Shown here in pieces: positions 1 to 7,967 of a DNA stretch of 64,000 bases. How positions within the stretch are numbered: the stretch's first letter is position 1; each line of letters begins with the position of its first letter. The translations under genes and the position numbers were made by a program. Origin of the DNA: Chitinophaga barathri (GTDB lineage: Bacteria > Bacteroidota > Bacteroidia > Chitinophagales > Chitinophagaceae); NCBI RefSeq assembly GCF_003807585.1, contig NZ_RMBX01000005.1:248001-312000 (forward strand), given 5' to 3'. The notes below the pieces were generated by a model that worked only from the letters and a program-made list of their open reading frames with translations, was not told where the DNA came from and made no database searches.

Positions 1-330
1 GCTACGGGGCTTTATCACAATGGTATTTTCCCGGATGGTATAATCCAGCGGCTGGCCCGCGAAGCAGAGCTTCAGTACTTCTTCCACCGTGGCGTCTTTC
101 ACCGAAATGCTGACCGGCCGGGCCGCCGCCAGCTGTGCATCGTTGTACAGCAGCTTATAGCCGCCCTGTTTTTTTAATTCCTGCAACACTTCTTCAACCG
201 AAGCGTCTTTGACCCTCAGCGTGATCAACTGTGCAAATGCCGATGCCTGCACCTGCAGAAATGCGATAATACATAACGCGAAAGTCAGTTTCCCATAAAT
301 GAGGAGTTTGAATGTGTGGAACCGTTGCAT
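1..330 (-). CDS. SusC/RagA-type TonB-dependent transporter with STN domain (N-terminal part, cut by window edge)
   Basis: Outer-membrane TonB-dependent glycan transporter, of which only the first 110 codons are present; the frame runs off the left edge without a stop. The ATG at 330 gives a basic start, a hydrophobic signal segment (about residues 12-33, ending ASAFAQ), then two amphipathic repeats beginning ITLRVKDASVEEVL and VSISVKDATVEEVL. These are typical of the Secretin/TonB short N-terminal (STN) domain, which in this family talks to a FecR anti-sigma factor. The gene lies 50 bp downstream of FecR and an ECF sigma gene, the classic order of a cell-surface signalling unit. The plug and barrel lie outside the window. 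The family is clear; the substrate cannot be told. Confidence 0.9.
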   Translation of the reverse strand, partial: MQRFHTFKLLIYGKLTFALCIIAFLQVQASAFAQLITLRVKDASVEEVLQELKKQGGYKLLYNDAQLAAARPVSISVKDATVEEVLKLCFAGQPLDYTIRENTIVIKPRS

Positions 331-380
331 AGCATACGTTTTGGCTGTGTGGTTTACAATAAATGGTATATCTGTCAATG

Positions 381-1520
381 TTAGCGGGACACCTGGATGG
401 TGCCATCTTTCAGTTCGAAACGAATACTTTCTGTCAGCTCAAGCATCTGGAGTACGCCGGATACATTGCTGTACCGGGATATGGTGCCGGAAAAAGTGGT
501 GCCGGGCATGCCGGCCGCGTACACGGGTTTTACATCATACCAGCGGGAGAGCTTTCGCATGATGCCCTGGATGTCTTCATTGTCAAAAATAAAAAGGCCG
601 TTTTTCCAGGCTACTGCTTCTTCCACGTTGGCCGTGCGGGTGGTGATGGTATTGCCGATGAGCGCCTGCATACCGGGCTTGAGAAGGTGCCGGCCAGACG
701 GGTTGCTGACCGCTACGCTGCCTTCCAGGAGGGTCACTTTACTTTTTGTTTCATCAGGATACGCCATCACATTAAAATGCGTACCCAGTACTTCTACCGA
801 ATTGCCGTTAAAAGCAACCTTAAATGGCCGGGCTTTGTCCGGCGCCACTTCAAAATAAGCCTCACCGGTAATTTCCACCTGCCGGTCCTGCCCGGTGAAT
901 AACGAAGGGAATTTCAGGGAGCTGGCGGCATTGAGCCATACACCCGTGCCGTCGGAAAGGGTGATCCTGAATTGGCCTCCCACAGGGGTGGACAGCGTAT
1001 GCATCTGCACCTCTTCCGGGCTGGAGCCGGTGCTGTAGGCCAGGGCGCTGCTATCCAGCTTCACGGCCTGTATGCCTCCCTGGCTGAAAAGTATGCCGTT
1101 CGCGCTGCTGTCCAGCACAATACGCTGGCCGTTGCCAAGCGTCAGCACAGCACGGTTGCCGCCGGGAGGCCGGTCGTTTTCATGTTGCGTTATAAAAGAA
1201 GGGGAAGGAACAGTTGAAGATGATCTTGCCAGCCACCATGCCAATGCGGCTATGAGCAGTACGGCGGCGGCAGCGGCGGCCACCCTGAGCATACGTATCC
1301 GCCCGGATTTCCTCCAGCCGATCTTCCGCTCAATGGCGTCCAGTATTTTTTTCTCGTGAAGATCGGCGCTTTCAGCCAGTGCCGGCGGCACTTCCAGCGG
1401 CAGCCCGTCATCATACGCCAGCCATGCAGCCAGTTCGGCGGACTCTTCAGGAGAGATCGTGCCTTGCAGCTGTTTTTGAGCCAGGTAGCGGTAACGTTCG
1501 TTCGTGGAATGATCTTGCAT
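381..1520 (-). CDS. FecR-family anti-sigma factor
   Basis: Inner-membrane anti-sigma factor that holds an ECF sigma factor and receives a signal from the STN domain of the partner SusC. The N-terminal cytoplasmic region (about residues 1-75) is followed by one membrane helix (about 78-98, alanine/leucine rich), then a periplasmic FecR beta domain (VGGQFRITLSDGTGVWLN, then VEITGEAYFEVAPDKARPF) and a C-terminal DUF4974-like domain (MRKLSRWYDVKPVYA). The ATG at 1520 is preferred; the longer frame from 1526 begins with TTG. The 379 aa length is normal. It follows the sigma gene by 77 bp and precedes the STN-SusC by 50 bp. The inducing glycan is unknown. Confidence 0.93.
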   Translation of the reverse strand: MQDHSTNERYRYLAQKQLQGTISPEESAELAAWLAYDDGLPLEVPPALAESADLHEKKILDAIERKIGWRKSGRIRMLRVAAAAAAVLLIAALAWWLARSSSTVPSPSFITQHENDRPPGGNRAVLTLGNGQRIVLDSSANGILFSQGGIQAVKLDSSALAYSTGSSPEEVQMHTLSTPVGGQFRITLSDGTGVWLNAASSLKFPSLFTGQDRQVEITGEAYFEVAPDKARPFKVAFNGNSVEVLGTHFNVMAYPDETKSKVTLLEGSVAVSNPSGRHLLKPGMQALIGNTITTRTANVEEAVAWKNGLFIFDNEDIQGIMRKLSRWYDVKPVYAAGMPGTTFSGTISRYSNVSGVLQMLELTESIRFELKDGTIQVSR

Positions 1521-1597
1521 CAGCAAAGAGTTTCTGATACAAGGTCAATTGAAAGGAAGGTTTCCCTGAACGGGAATGAAAATATTTTTCCGGAATT

Positions 1598-2179
1598 TCA
1601 AAAGAAGGTCATCAGCATCCGGGAAATAAGTTGCCCGAGGCCGGTCCGTAAAACTCTAAGCGCGCGGCTGATATGGGTTTCCACTGTTTTTTCCGAAACG
1701 TTCATATACCGGGCGATCTCCCGCTGGCTGTAGCCTTCTCCACGGAGCCGGTAAGCGATCCGGCATTTTTCCGGGAGCCCGGCTACTATTTTCTCCAGCC
1801 ATTCCCGCAGCTCTTCAAATCCAAGCCATTCTTCCGTGGAGCGGTCCGCGGCGGAGAGACTACGGGCGGTATCGCGAAGATAGATCTGAGCTTTTCTTTG
1901 CCTGGCAAGGAAATTCAGGATACGGTACCTGACGGCCACCACCAGGTAACCAGCCAGTTCCTGCCGTACCTCCAGCGTTTCACGGCGCTGCCACAGGTCC
2001 ACAAATACGTCCTGCACAATGCTTTCGGCTTCGGAAAGGTCCTCCAGCTTTTTCCCCGCTATGTAAAGTAATTTATCCCAGTACCTTTTATAAATCTCCC
2101 GGAAGGCATGATCCTCCCCGTTCCGCAAAAGTTGCAACAGCTCTTCATCACCGTAGAATTGTAAATTGATGTTTGCCAT
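1598..2179 (-). CDS. ECF-type RNA polymerase sigma-70 factor
   Basis: Extracytoplasmic-function sigma factor of the Bacteroidetes FecI/RpoE-like type, 193 aa. Region 2 is seen at about residues 20-95 (FREIYKRYWDKLLYIAGKKL, then EAESIVQDVFVDLWQRRE). Region 4 with its helix-turn-helix is at about 130-180 (LPEKCRIAYRLRGEGYSQREI, then VSEKTVETHISRALRVLR). There is no extra C-terminal domain. The ATG at 2179 is chosen over the TTG three bases upstream. It heads the sigma-FecR-SusC unit at the left edge, separated by 141 bp from the DUF1080 gene upstream, so it probably has its own promoter. I could not identify that promoter. Confidence 0.94.
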   Translation of the reverse strand: MANINLQFYGDEELLQLLRNGEDHAFREIYKRYWDKLLYIAGKKLEDLSEAESIVQDVFVDLWQRRETLEVRQELAGYLVVAVRYRILNFLARQRKAQIYLRDTARSLSAADRSTEEWLGFEELREWLEKIVAGLPEKCRIAYRLRGEGYSQREIARYMNVSEKTVETHISRALRVLRTGLGQLISRMLMTFF

Positions 2180-2320
2180 CAACGTAAGTATTAGATTTCG
2201 GTTTAATGGAATTGAGCCAGGTTAAAGCTACCTTACCACAAACTTAGTGCTAAATCGTTGATGCAGGGATTAAATATTTTTTTGAGTGATACGGTTGAAA
2301 CGGATCTTATTCATTTTCAG

Positions 2321-3001
2321 CTATGGTAGCCGCCGGATCCTGATATCCCTGAACCATACCTTATCGCCATGGTCCTGGAGTGATATATGTCCGGACCGGC
2401 GCTTCCCATATTGCGGCATAACGGCAAACTTGCTTTTACCGACCAGTTTTTGCCATTCGTCGCTGCCGATCTGGTAATCCTGTACCTTTTTCCCGTTCAG
2501 CCAGTGCTGTATGTGGCCGTTCTTTACTTTCAGCCTGAAGCTGTTCCATTCCCCAGCGGGTTTTACCGCATTGACCAGCGGCGCCATCAGGTCATAGTTT
2601 GCCCCGGCCTTGTGCGTCCCTTCCGCTCCTTTTTTTGCATCCGGGTGACGGTCATCGTCCAGTATCTGTACTTCCGGGCCGGTTTCGAATACGTTTTTGT
2701 ACAATGAATCTTCCGAGACATGGAAAAGTACACCGCTGTTCCCTCCTTCTGTTATTTTCCAATCCAATCGCAGATCAAAGTTTTCGTATTCCTCTTTGGT
2801 CACGATGTAGCCGCCGCCTTTTTTCGTGAGCGCCAGCGCCCCGTCTTCGATCTTCCATTCTTCGGGGAAATAATCTTTTTTATAGCCGCGCCAGTGCGCC
2901 GTGGATGTTCCATCGAACAACCTGATCCATTTGTGCCCGGATGAAAAACTCCACAGCGGCACCAGCGTGGCTATAAAACATAATATTTTGAGCATCCGCA
3001 T
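2321..3001 (-). CDS. Secreted DUF1080 (3-keto-disaccharide hydrolase-like) protein
   Basis: A 226 aa protein with a short signal segment (about residues 1-21) followed by a single DUF1080 concanavalin-like beta sandwich. Typical family features are the opening WIRLFDGTSTAHWRGYK, the core NFDLRLDWKITEGGNSGVLF, the ETGPEVQILDDDRHPDA stretch and the ending VWFRDIRIRRLP. Pfam names the family 3-keto-disaccharide hydrolase because some members cleave 3-keto-glycosides; many others may only bind carbohydrate. It is the last gene of the sialidase operon, 3 bp after the preceding stop. No oxidoreductase that would make a 3-keto sugar is seen in this operon, so the reaction here is open. Confidence 0.88.
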   Translation of the reverse strand: MRMLKILCFIATLVPLWSFSSGHKWIRLFDGTSTAHWRGYKKDYFPEEWKIEDGALALTKKGGGYIVTKEEYENFDLRLDWKITEGGNSGVLFHVSEDSLYKNVFETGPEVQILDDDRHPDAKKGAEGTHKAGANYDLMAPLVNAVKPAGEWNSFRLKVKNGHIQHWLNGKKVQDYQIGSDEWQKLVGKSKFAVMPQYGKRRSGHISLQDHGDKVWFRDIRIRRLP

Positions 3002-3004
3002 TTG

Positions 3005-3337
3005 TTATGATTTCAGATGTAAATGAACAGAGGCCTTTATTTCAGCTTCGTCTGTTATCTCCCCGTTTATCCGCAGCCAGTTGCCAAAATGGGCTACTTT
3101 GCAGAAATAATACCCGGGTTTGTCTATCACGGGAAAAGCAGCACCCTCCCTGATCCAGTTAATGCCATCCGGCGATATTTCCACGTACGCGTTTACTTTA
3201 GCGTCTTTACCGTTCAGCTCTTCCACGATCAGGAAAAAGATCGCTTCTCCTGCCCATCCCGCTTCCATCGGATGTGAACTGACTGTGCCTTTAAAATGTT
3301 TCCTGCGTTCTACCGCAGATGCCTGAAAATGTCTCAT
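3005..3337 (-). CDS. Uncharacterised small protein (110 aa)
   Basis: I do not recognise the family. The protein has no signal peptide or membrane segment, and its pattern suggests a compact beta fold: alternating strands such as AIFFLIVEELNG, VNAYVEISPDGINWI and GYYFCKVAHFGNWLRINGEI. The phrase EISPDGINWIREG and the following tyrosine/phenylalanine strand resemble carbohydrate-binding beta-sandwich modules of the discoidin type, but that is only a resemblance. It lies between the uncharacterised 309 aa protein and the DUF1080 gene with gaps of 26 and 3 bp, so it is certainly part of the operon. Lack of a signal peptide suggests a cytoplasmic location, unusual among its neighbours. Confidence 0.7.
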   Translation of the reverse strand: MRHFQASAVERRKHFKGTVSSHPMEAGWAGEAIFFLIVEELNGKDAKVNAYVEISPDGINWIREGAAFPVIDKPGYYFCKVAHFGNWLRINGEITDEAEIKASVHLHLKS

Positions 3338-3363
3338 ATCAACTATCGATCTCTTGTTAAAAA

Positions 3364-4293
3364 TTATTCAGCGGAAATAACCACCGAGTCCGCATAAAAA
3401 AACACGCGCCTGTCCATATCGTTTTCCACCCACATGCTGGGGTTAAACAAACCTTTGATCCTTGCATACGGAGCCGTGAGCGTGGGTTTCGTACCCCTGA
3501 GGTCAAATATCCTGTCGCCGGACTGCAATTCCACATACTCTCTTTTTTCCGTATCTATCAATAACCGCAGGTAGCTCCAGTTGATCTTATCATCGCTTTC
3601 GTTGTAACACAGGTCCTGGTAACCGTTGGGAATCCATTCAAAACCGTCAGTGGAGCCGTCCGGGTGACGGTTGCCGTACCACATCGCATCGATGCCCATT
3701 TTGCACCAGTCGTCTTCCACACCATACGCCCATTGTACGTCAGTTACATCTTTTGCCTGGAATATCTGCCAGCGGCGGACCATTTCACCGTTCACCGCAT
3801 TCACATAACGCGCACCGATAAAATACCGGTACTCGTCATCCTGGATATCGAAGAAGATCCCGAATGCGCGCATCGCCTGTTCGCTCAGGCCCTGACGGTC
3901 CTGCTCGGGCGTGTAAGCGTACCACATTTCGTATTGCCGCAGCCCCCTGGGGAGATGTGTGGTGAGCCGTTTGATGCCATGAGAGAGGCTGCCGGGGGCC
4001 GGCGCTTCCGTGTAGGGGTTGGCCACGGGGCGCGTGGACAATTTCAGGGAATAGATCCCATCCATGGAGCCGTGCGTGCCCGCCAGCCTGAAACTCGCGC
4101 TGCTGAGCATCAGCGGGCCCCATTGCGTTTTGTCCACGTGGCTGTACCGGAGTGTATTAAAATCCTTCCCCACATAATTAGGATGCAGATCCATCCATCC
4201 GTTCAGCCCACTGTCAAAATCATCATAACATATGATCTTCTTTAACGGCTGATATTTGCCTAAACCTGCGTCCAGCGCAATCACTTGTTCCAT
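3364..4293 (-). CDS. Uncharacterised 309 aa protein of the sialidase operon
   Basis: I cannot name the family with confidence. There is no signal peptide. The sequence is rich in aromatic residues and beta-strand patterns (ICYDDFDSGLNGWMDLHPNY near residue 21, YRYFIGARYVNAVNGEMVRRW near 165, SYLRLLIDTEKREYVELQSG near 250), suggesting a jelly-roll or concanavalin-like fold. DDFDSGLNGW resembles the opening of carbohydrate-binding or laminarinase-like domains. It sits 4 bp after the mutarotase-symporter fusion and 26 bp before the 110 aa protein. The close coupling to sialidase genes suggests intracellular handling of the imported sugar, but nothing in the sequence identifies a reaction. Confidence 0.72.
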   Translation of the reverse strand: MEQVIALDAGLGKYQPLKKIICYDDFDSGLNGWMDLHPNYVGKDFNTLRYSHVDKTQWGPLMLSSASFRLAGTHGSMDGIYSLKLSTRPVANPYTEAPAPGSLSHGIKRLTTHLPRGLRQYEMWYAYTPEQDRQGLSEQAMRAFGIFFDIQDDEYRYFIGARYVNAVNGEMVRRWQIFQAKDVTDVQWAYGVEDDWCKMGIDAMWYGNRHPDGSTDGFEWIPNGYQDLCYNESDDKINWSYLRLLIDTEKREYVELQSGDRIFDLRGTKPTLTAPYARIKGLFNPSMWVENDMDRRVFFYADSVVISAE

Positions 4294-4297
4294 ATAT

Positions 4298-6856
4298 TTA
4301 TTTTTCTTTTTCTTTTAGATGATCGTTGATGGAATAATACGTCAGCCCCTGAAGCCCTCTTCTGCCGGGGAATATGCAGCTGGCGATATAACCGATGATA
4401 TAACAGCTCAGGAACCCGATAGCGCTGTACAGCCAGAAACTAAGCGGGGTCATCGTTTTCACCAGGTACAGTATCAGCCCGCTGCTGACCGCGCCTATCA
4501 GCGCGCCGGTGGCATTCGCTTTCCGGGTGAAAATGCCCAGCATAAACAAAGCGGTGGAAGCACCGATAAAGAGGCCGGTGATCTCCTGGAATACGTCCAG
4601 TATGGAATTGACATCCATAAACACCAATACCAATGAAAGCCCCGTGGCAAAAGCACCAAGAATCACCGTTGCGATTTTGGCAACCCTGGCCGTTTGTTTC
4701 TGGGTGATATTCTTTTTGAACCTGCCGTAAAAATCCGTTGTAAAAATGGTAGCCACACTATGTATGGAACCTTCCAGCGTGGACATAGACGCGGCAAAGA
4801 TCGCCGCGATGATCAGCCCGCTAAGCCCTACGGGAGCACGTTGCGCGATGAACATCGGCAAAATCCCATCAGAAGCTATACCGGGGTTGAGCTGATCAGG
4901 ATGCTGTTTGTAATAAATGTACAGCGCCGTACCCAGGCCGTACACGACCAGGGCCCAGGGGATCGAAACCGCTACATCCGCCCATACGCTGCGTTGCGCC
5001 TGTTTGAGGCTGCTGGTGGTCATATACCGTTGCACCACCGCCTGGTCGCTGGTGAGATTGCCCAAACGGATAAATATATTCCCGACAAGGATCACCAGCA
5101 GCGAAGAAGATGCAAAATCCCAGTTCGCCTCTCCCAGGCTGAATTTGTGATCAGCGATGCCTTGTGTGAAAAAATCGCCCAGCCCGCCTTTTAAACCGGC
5201 AATAGCCAACACAATACACACAATAGCGCCGCCAAACAACAATATAGCCTGCGCCACTTCTATCCAGATCACCGCTTCAATGCCGCCAACGACGGTATAC
5301 GCGGTGCTCAGCACTCCCATGATCAGGATACAGGTGATAGTATCCAGCGGGGTAACCGCTGAAAGCGCCAGCGACGGCAGATAAAGCACCAGCCCCATAC
5401 GCGCCAGCTGAAACAGTACAAACACCGATGCCGCAAATAGCCGCGCGCCGGAATTAAAACGTTCTTCGAGATAATGATAAGCACTCGCAACATTGATCTT
5501 CCTGATAAACGGGATGTATGCGCGCGTCACGACGGGTACCGCGATAAACCAGGTGAATACCCCGGCGAAATATGCCCAGTTCACGGCATACGCCTTTGCC
5601 GGAATACTCATAAATCCAATGGCGCTTACCTGTGTAGCCATAATGCTGATGCCCGCCGCCCAATATGGAATGTTTTTACTGCCAAGCAGATAATCGCCTG
5701 AGCTTTGTTTTTTCTTTGAAAAATAAAAACTCATCAGGCCCAGCCCCACGAGGTAAAGCACCAGCGTGCTGTAATCGATCCAGCCGAATTTGCTTTTCTG
5801 CTGGGAGGCTTGCAGCGTAGCAGCCTGTATCTGGCTGGTGCGTACGCCCGGGCGAAGTTCCCCACCGGCGAGCAGCAGCCGGCTGTTCCAGCGGACTACG
5901 GCAGCGCCCGCCACTCCCGCGGGCATGTGGCTGAATGTCGTCCAGGTATTGGTGATGGTGTGGTACGCCAGCACCTCTTTTGTCATGTGGTAATTTCCCT
6001 GCAGCTCAACAGCTCTCTCCGCATCGTGCCCGTCCGATCCACTGAAAAGAAGGATATGCGTTTGCCCGATCGGAATCAAAGAGCTATAAAATGCCGCTCT
6101 CGGCAATGCTTCGACAGGTTTCCATTTATTCCGCCGCGTATCGTAGGAGAAAGCGTCTTTCAGATATCCGGCCGCTCCTTTGCCACCGAAGAAATACAAG
6201 CAGTCGTACTCCCCGTTGCTCTGGGCGGTCATGGCCGCGCCGAATCTTGCAGCACCGGGCCATGCTGGCAGTGATTGCCATTGCCTGTTGCTTTCCGGCG
6301 AAAGATCCAGCCGCCAGAAAAGCTGCTGTGGATTATTATTTCCATCCTGGCCGCCCGCGATATAAATGTGATGGCCAATCCTCGCCGCAGACAGAGAAGC
6401 AAGTGCCATGGGAAGCCGGGGAAATATTGTGTCAATACCGACGCTGCCCGATGATGGAGTCCATTTCAGGAAAAACACCCTGTCCGATGTAGTTTTGCCA
6501 TCTGTTCCGCCCAGTACCAGCAAACCGCCGTCCAGGCTCACTACCGCGGCATTAGCTACAGGTGCGGGCAATCGGCCTGCTTCTATCCATTCTTTTGTGT
6601 TTTCGTCTTTCGCTACATAAATACGGTCGTAGACAACCTTTTGCCCGCCTTCCAGGATAGGCCTGTCAAAATTATTGCCGCCGGCAATGATCAACGCCCC
6701 GTTGCTGACGCCCGCGATGGCGTGGCTAAGCCCTTCTTTTACCGGCAGATCGCCGGATTTGTCCCAGGATAACCCCTGCGCAGTTGCCTTTGCGGGGATT
6801 ATCATACATGGGACCACACACAGGACTAATAAATATTTCTTCAGATATCTCTGCAT
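4298..6856 (-). CDS. Kelch mutarotase (NanM-like) fused to a sodium:solute symporter
   Basis: An 852 aa two-domain protein. After a signal peptide (about residues 1-27) come kelch-type repeats (about 30-345; for example GALIIAGGNNFDRPI and GGLLVLGGTDGKTTSDRVF) of the cyclically permuted mutarotase family, to which N-acetylneuraminate mutarotase NanM belongs. From about residue 357 to the end is a complete SSS-family symporter with multiple membrane helices (SGDYLLGSKNIPYWAAG, then YHYLEERFNSGARLFAA). The first helix is followed by KKK, placing the kelch domain in the periplasm. Symporters of this family carry sialic acid in other bacteria, so uptake of a sialic-acid-like sugar is a fair inference. 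The ATG at 6856 is preferred; the longer frame starts with TTG and would overlap the sialidase gene. Confidence 0.9.
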   Translation of the reverse strand: MQRYLKKYLLVLCVVPCMIIPAKATAQGLSWDKSGDLPVKEGLSHAIAGVSNGALIIAGGNNFDRPILEGGQKVVYDRIYVAKDENTKEWIEAGRLPAPVANAAVVSLDGGLLVLGGTDGKTTSDRVFFLKWTPSSGSVGIDTIFPRLPMALASLSAARIGHHIYIAGGQDGNNNPQQLFWRLDLSPESNRQWQSLPAWPGAARFGAAMTAQSNGEYDCLYFFGGKGAAGYLKDAFSYDTRRNKWKPVEALPRAAFYSSLIPIGQTHILLFSGSDGHDAERAVELQGNYHMTKEVLAYHTITNTWTTFSHMPAGVAGAAVVRWNSRLLLAGGELRPGVRTSQIQAATLQASQQKSKFGWIDYSTLVLYLVGLGLMSFYFSKKKQSSGDYLLGSKNIPYWAAGISIMATQVSAIGFMSIPAKAYAVNWAYFAGVFTWFIAVPVVTRAYIPFIRKINVASAYHYLEERFNSGARLFAASVFVLFQLARMGLVLYLPSLALSAVTPLDTITCILIMGVLSTAYTVVGGIEAVIWIEVAQAILLFGGAIVCIVLAIAGLKGGLGDFFTQGIADHKFSLGEANWDFASSSLLVILVGNIFIRLGNLTSDQAVVQRYMTTSSLKQAQRSVWADVAVSIPWALVVYGLGTALYIYYKQHPDQLNPGIASDGILPMFIAQRAPVGLSGLIIAAIFAASMSTLEGSIHSVATIFTTDFYGRFKKNITQKQTARVAKIATVILGAFATGLSLVLVFMDVNSILDVFQEITGLFIGASTALFMLGIFTRKANATGALIGAVSSGLILYLVKTMTPLSFWLYSAIGFLSCYIIGYIASCIFPGRRGLQGLTYYSINDHLKEKEK

Positions 6857-6857
6857 A

Positions 6858-7967
6858 TTACTTTGAATTTTCAAGCAGCCACTTTAAGCTGAACCGTACG
6901 AGTGAAACTGTGTCCGGCATGTGTTTTGCACCACCATGACCGTATAAACAGATGATGCTTTTATCCGGCAGCACAGCCAGGTCCGAATACGTGGCACTTC
7001 CTTCCTGGAGCAATTTGCTCACGGGCCAGGTCTCACCTTCATCTTTACTTAAACGGATAGTCAGGTCCCGCCTCTTGCCTGGATTGGCAGGTTGGGAAAC
7101 AAGAATGATGTTTGGTTTTAATGAATAACGCGTCAGGCCGATATCGCAGACGGTGCCGGCAAGACCTTTGTCGTACACGATGGGAGACGACCAGCTGAGG
7201 CCTTTGTCTTTACTGATCACCCTCGCCTGGAACGAGCCGTTCTGCGAAGTATGCGTACGCCCGATCAGCATGATATCACCATTCTTTTTCTCTACGATCT
7301 GCGATTCATTAAATTCCCCGACAGGAGCATCTCCGCCCAGCTTCCACGTTTTCCCGTGATCATCGCTGTAAATGCAGTTCACACCGTACTTCCGCTCCGC
7401 CGCGGCAAAGGAAATGGATTTCCGGTGCCACACCGGAACAACCAGCCGTTTGTTTTTCAGCTGAATGCCATGACCCGGGCCTGGCAAATGAAATGTCCAT
7501 CCGTGCTGATTCCCGTCGAAAAGGCGGGTGATCTCCGTAGCACCAGACCAGGATTCGCCATCGTCTTTACTGGTCATGTAAAAGACCTGTGTGCTGTCGT
7601 TCCGGTGGTTCAGGGCGTAAAAAAGAAACAGCTCGTTTGTTTTATTGTCCTGCACAATCGTCGGGTTGGTCCAGGACTGGCCGTTTTCACTTTTCATGAG
7701 GGTCTTTGAGGAGAAGGTATTACCGCCATCCGTACTGCGTTTTAGAGCAATATGATGGGCGCCGTCGTCCGCGCTTTCGGTGATCCGCGCTTCCGCAAAT
7801 GCCAGTATCGTACCCTTCGTGGTGACTGCCAGGCCGTAAACGAAATGAGCCAGTATATTATCCTCATTTGCTTTCCACAGCACCGTCCTGCGCACGGAAT
7901 CCTGTCCTTTTGCGAACAGTGCGCACAGCAGCAGGATTGTTGTGAGTATCTTTTTGATATTTACCAT
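6858..7967 (-). CDS. Secreted exo-alpha-sialidase (GH33)
   Basis: Hydrolyses terminal sialic acids from glycoconjugates, probably in the periplasm or outside the cell. A 369 aa protein with a signal peptide (about residues 1-21, ending FAKGQ) and a six-bladed propeller marked by five Asp boxes of the S-x-D-x-G-x-T/S-W/F type (STDGGNTF, SKDDGESW, SDDHGKTW, SKDKGLSW, SKDEGETW). The expected catalytic features are present: the glutamate in FNESQIVE (about E221) and the nucleophilic tyrosine in TYSDLAVL (about Y327). An early arginine in AFAEARI fits the arginine triad. It overlaps the SusD gene by 7 nt and ends 1 nt before the mutarotase-symporter gene, indicating translational coupling. Confidence 0.92.
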   Translation of the reverse strand: MVNIKKILTTILLLCALFAKGQDSVRRTVLWKANEDNILAHFVYGLAVTTKGTILAFAEARITESADDGAHHIALKRSTDGGNTFSSKTLMKSENGQSWTNPTIVQDNKTNELFLFYALNHRNDSTQVFYMTSKDDGESWSGATEITRLFDGNQHGWTFHLPGPGHGIQLKNKRLVVPVWHRKSISFAAAERKYGVNCIYSDDHGKTWKLGGDAPVGEFNESQIVEKKNGDIMLIGRTHTSQNGSFQARVISKDKGLSWSSPIVYDKGLAGTVCDIGLTRYSLKPNIILVSQPANPGKRRDLTIRLSKDEGETWPVSKLLQEGSATYSDLAVLPDKSIICLYGHGGAKHMPDTVSLVRFSLKWLLENSK

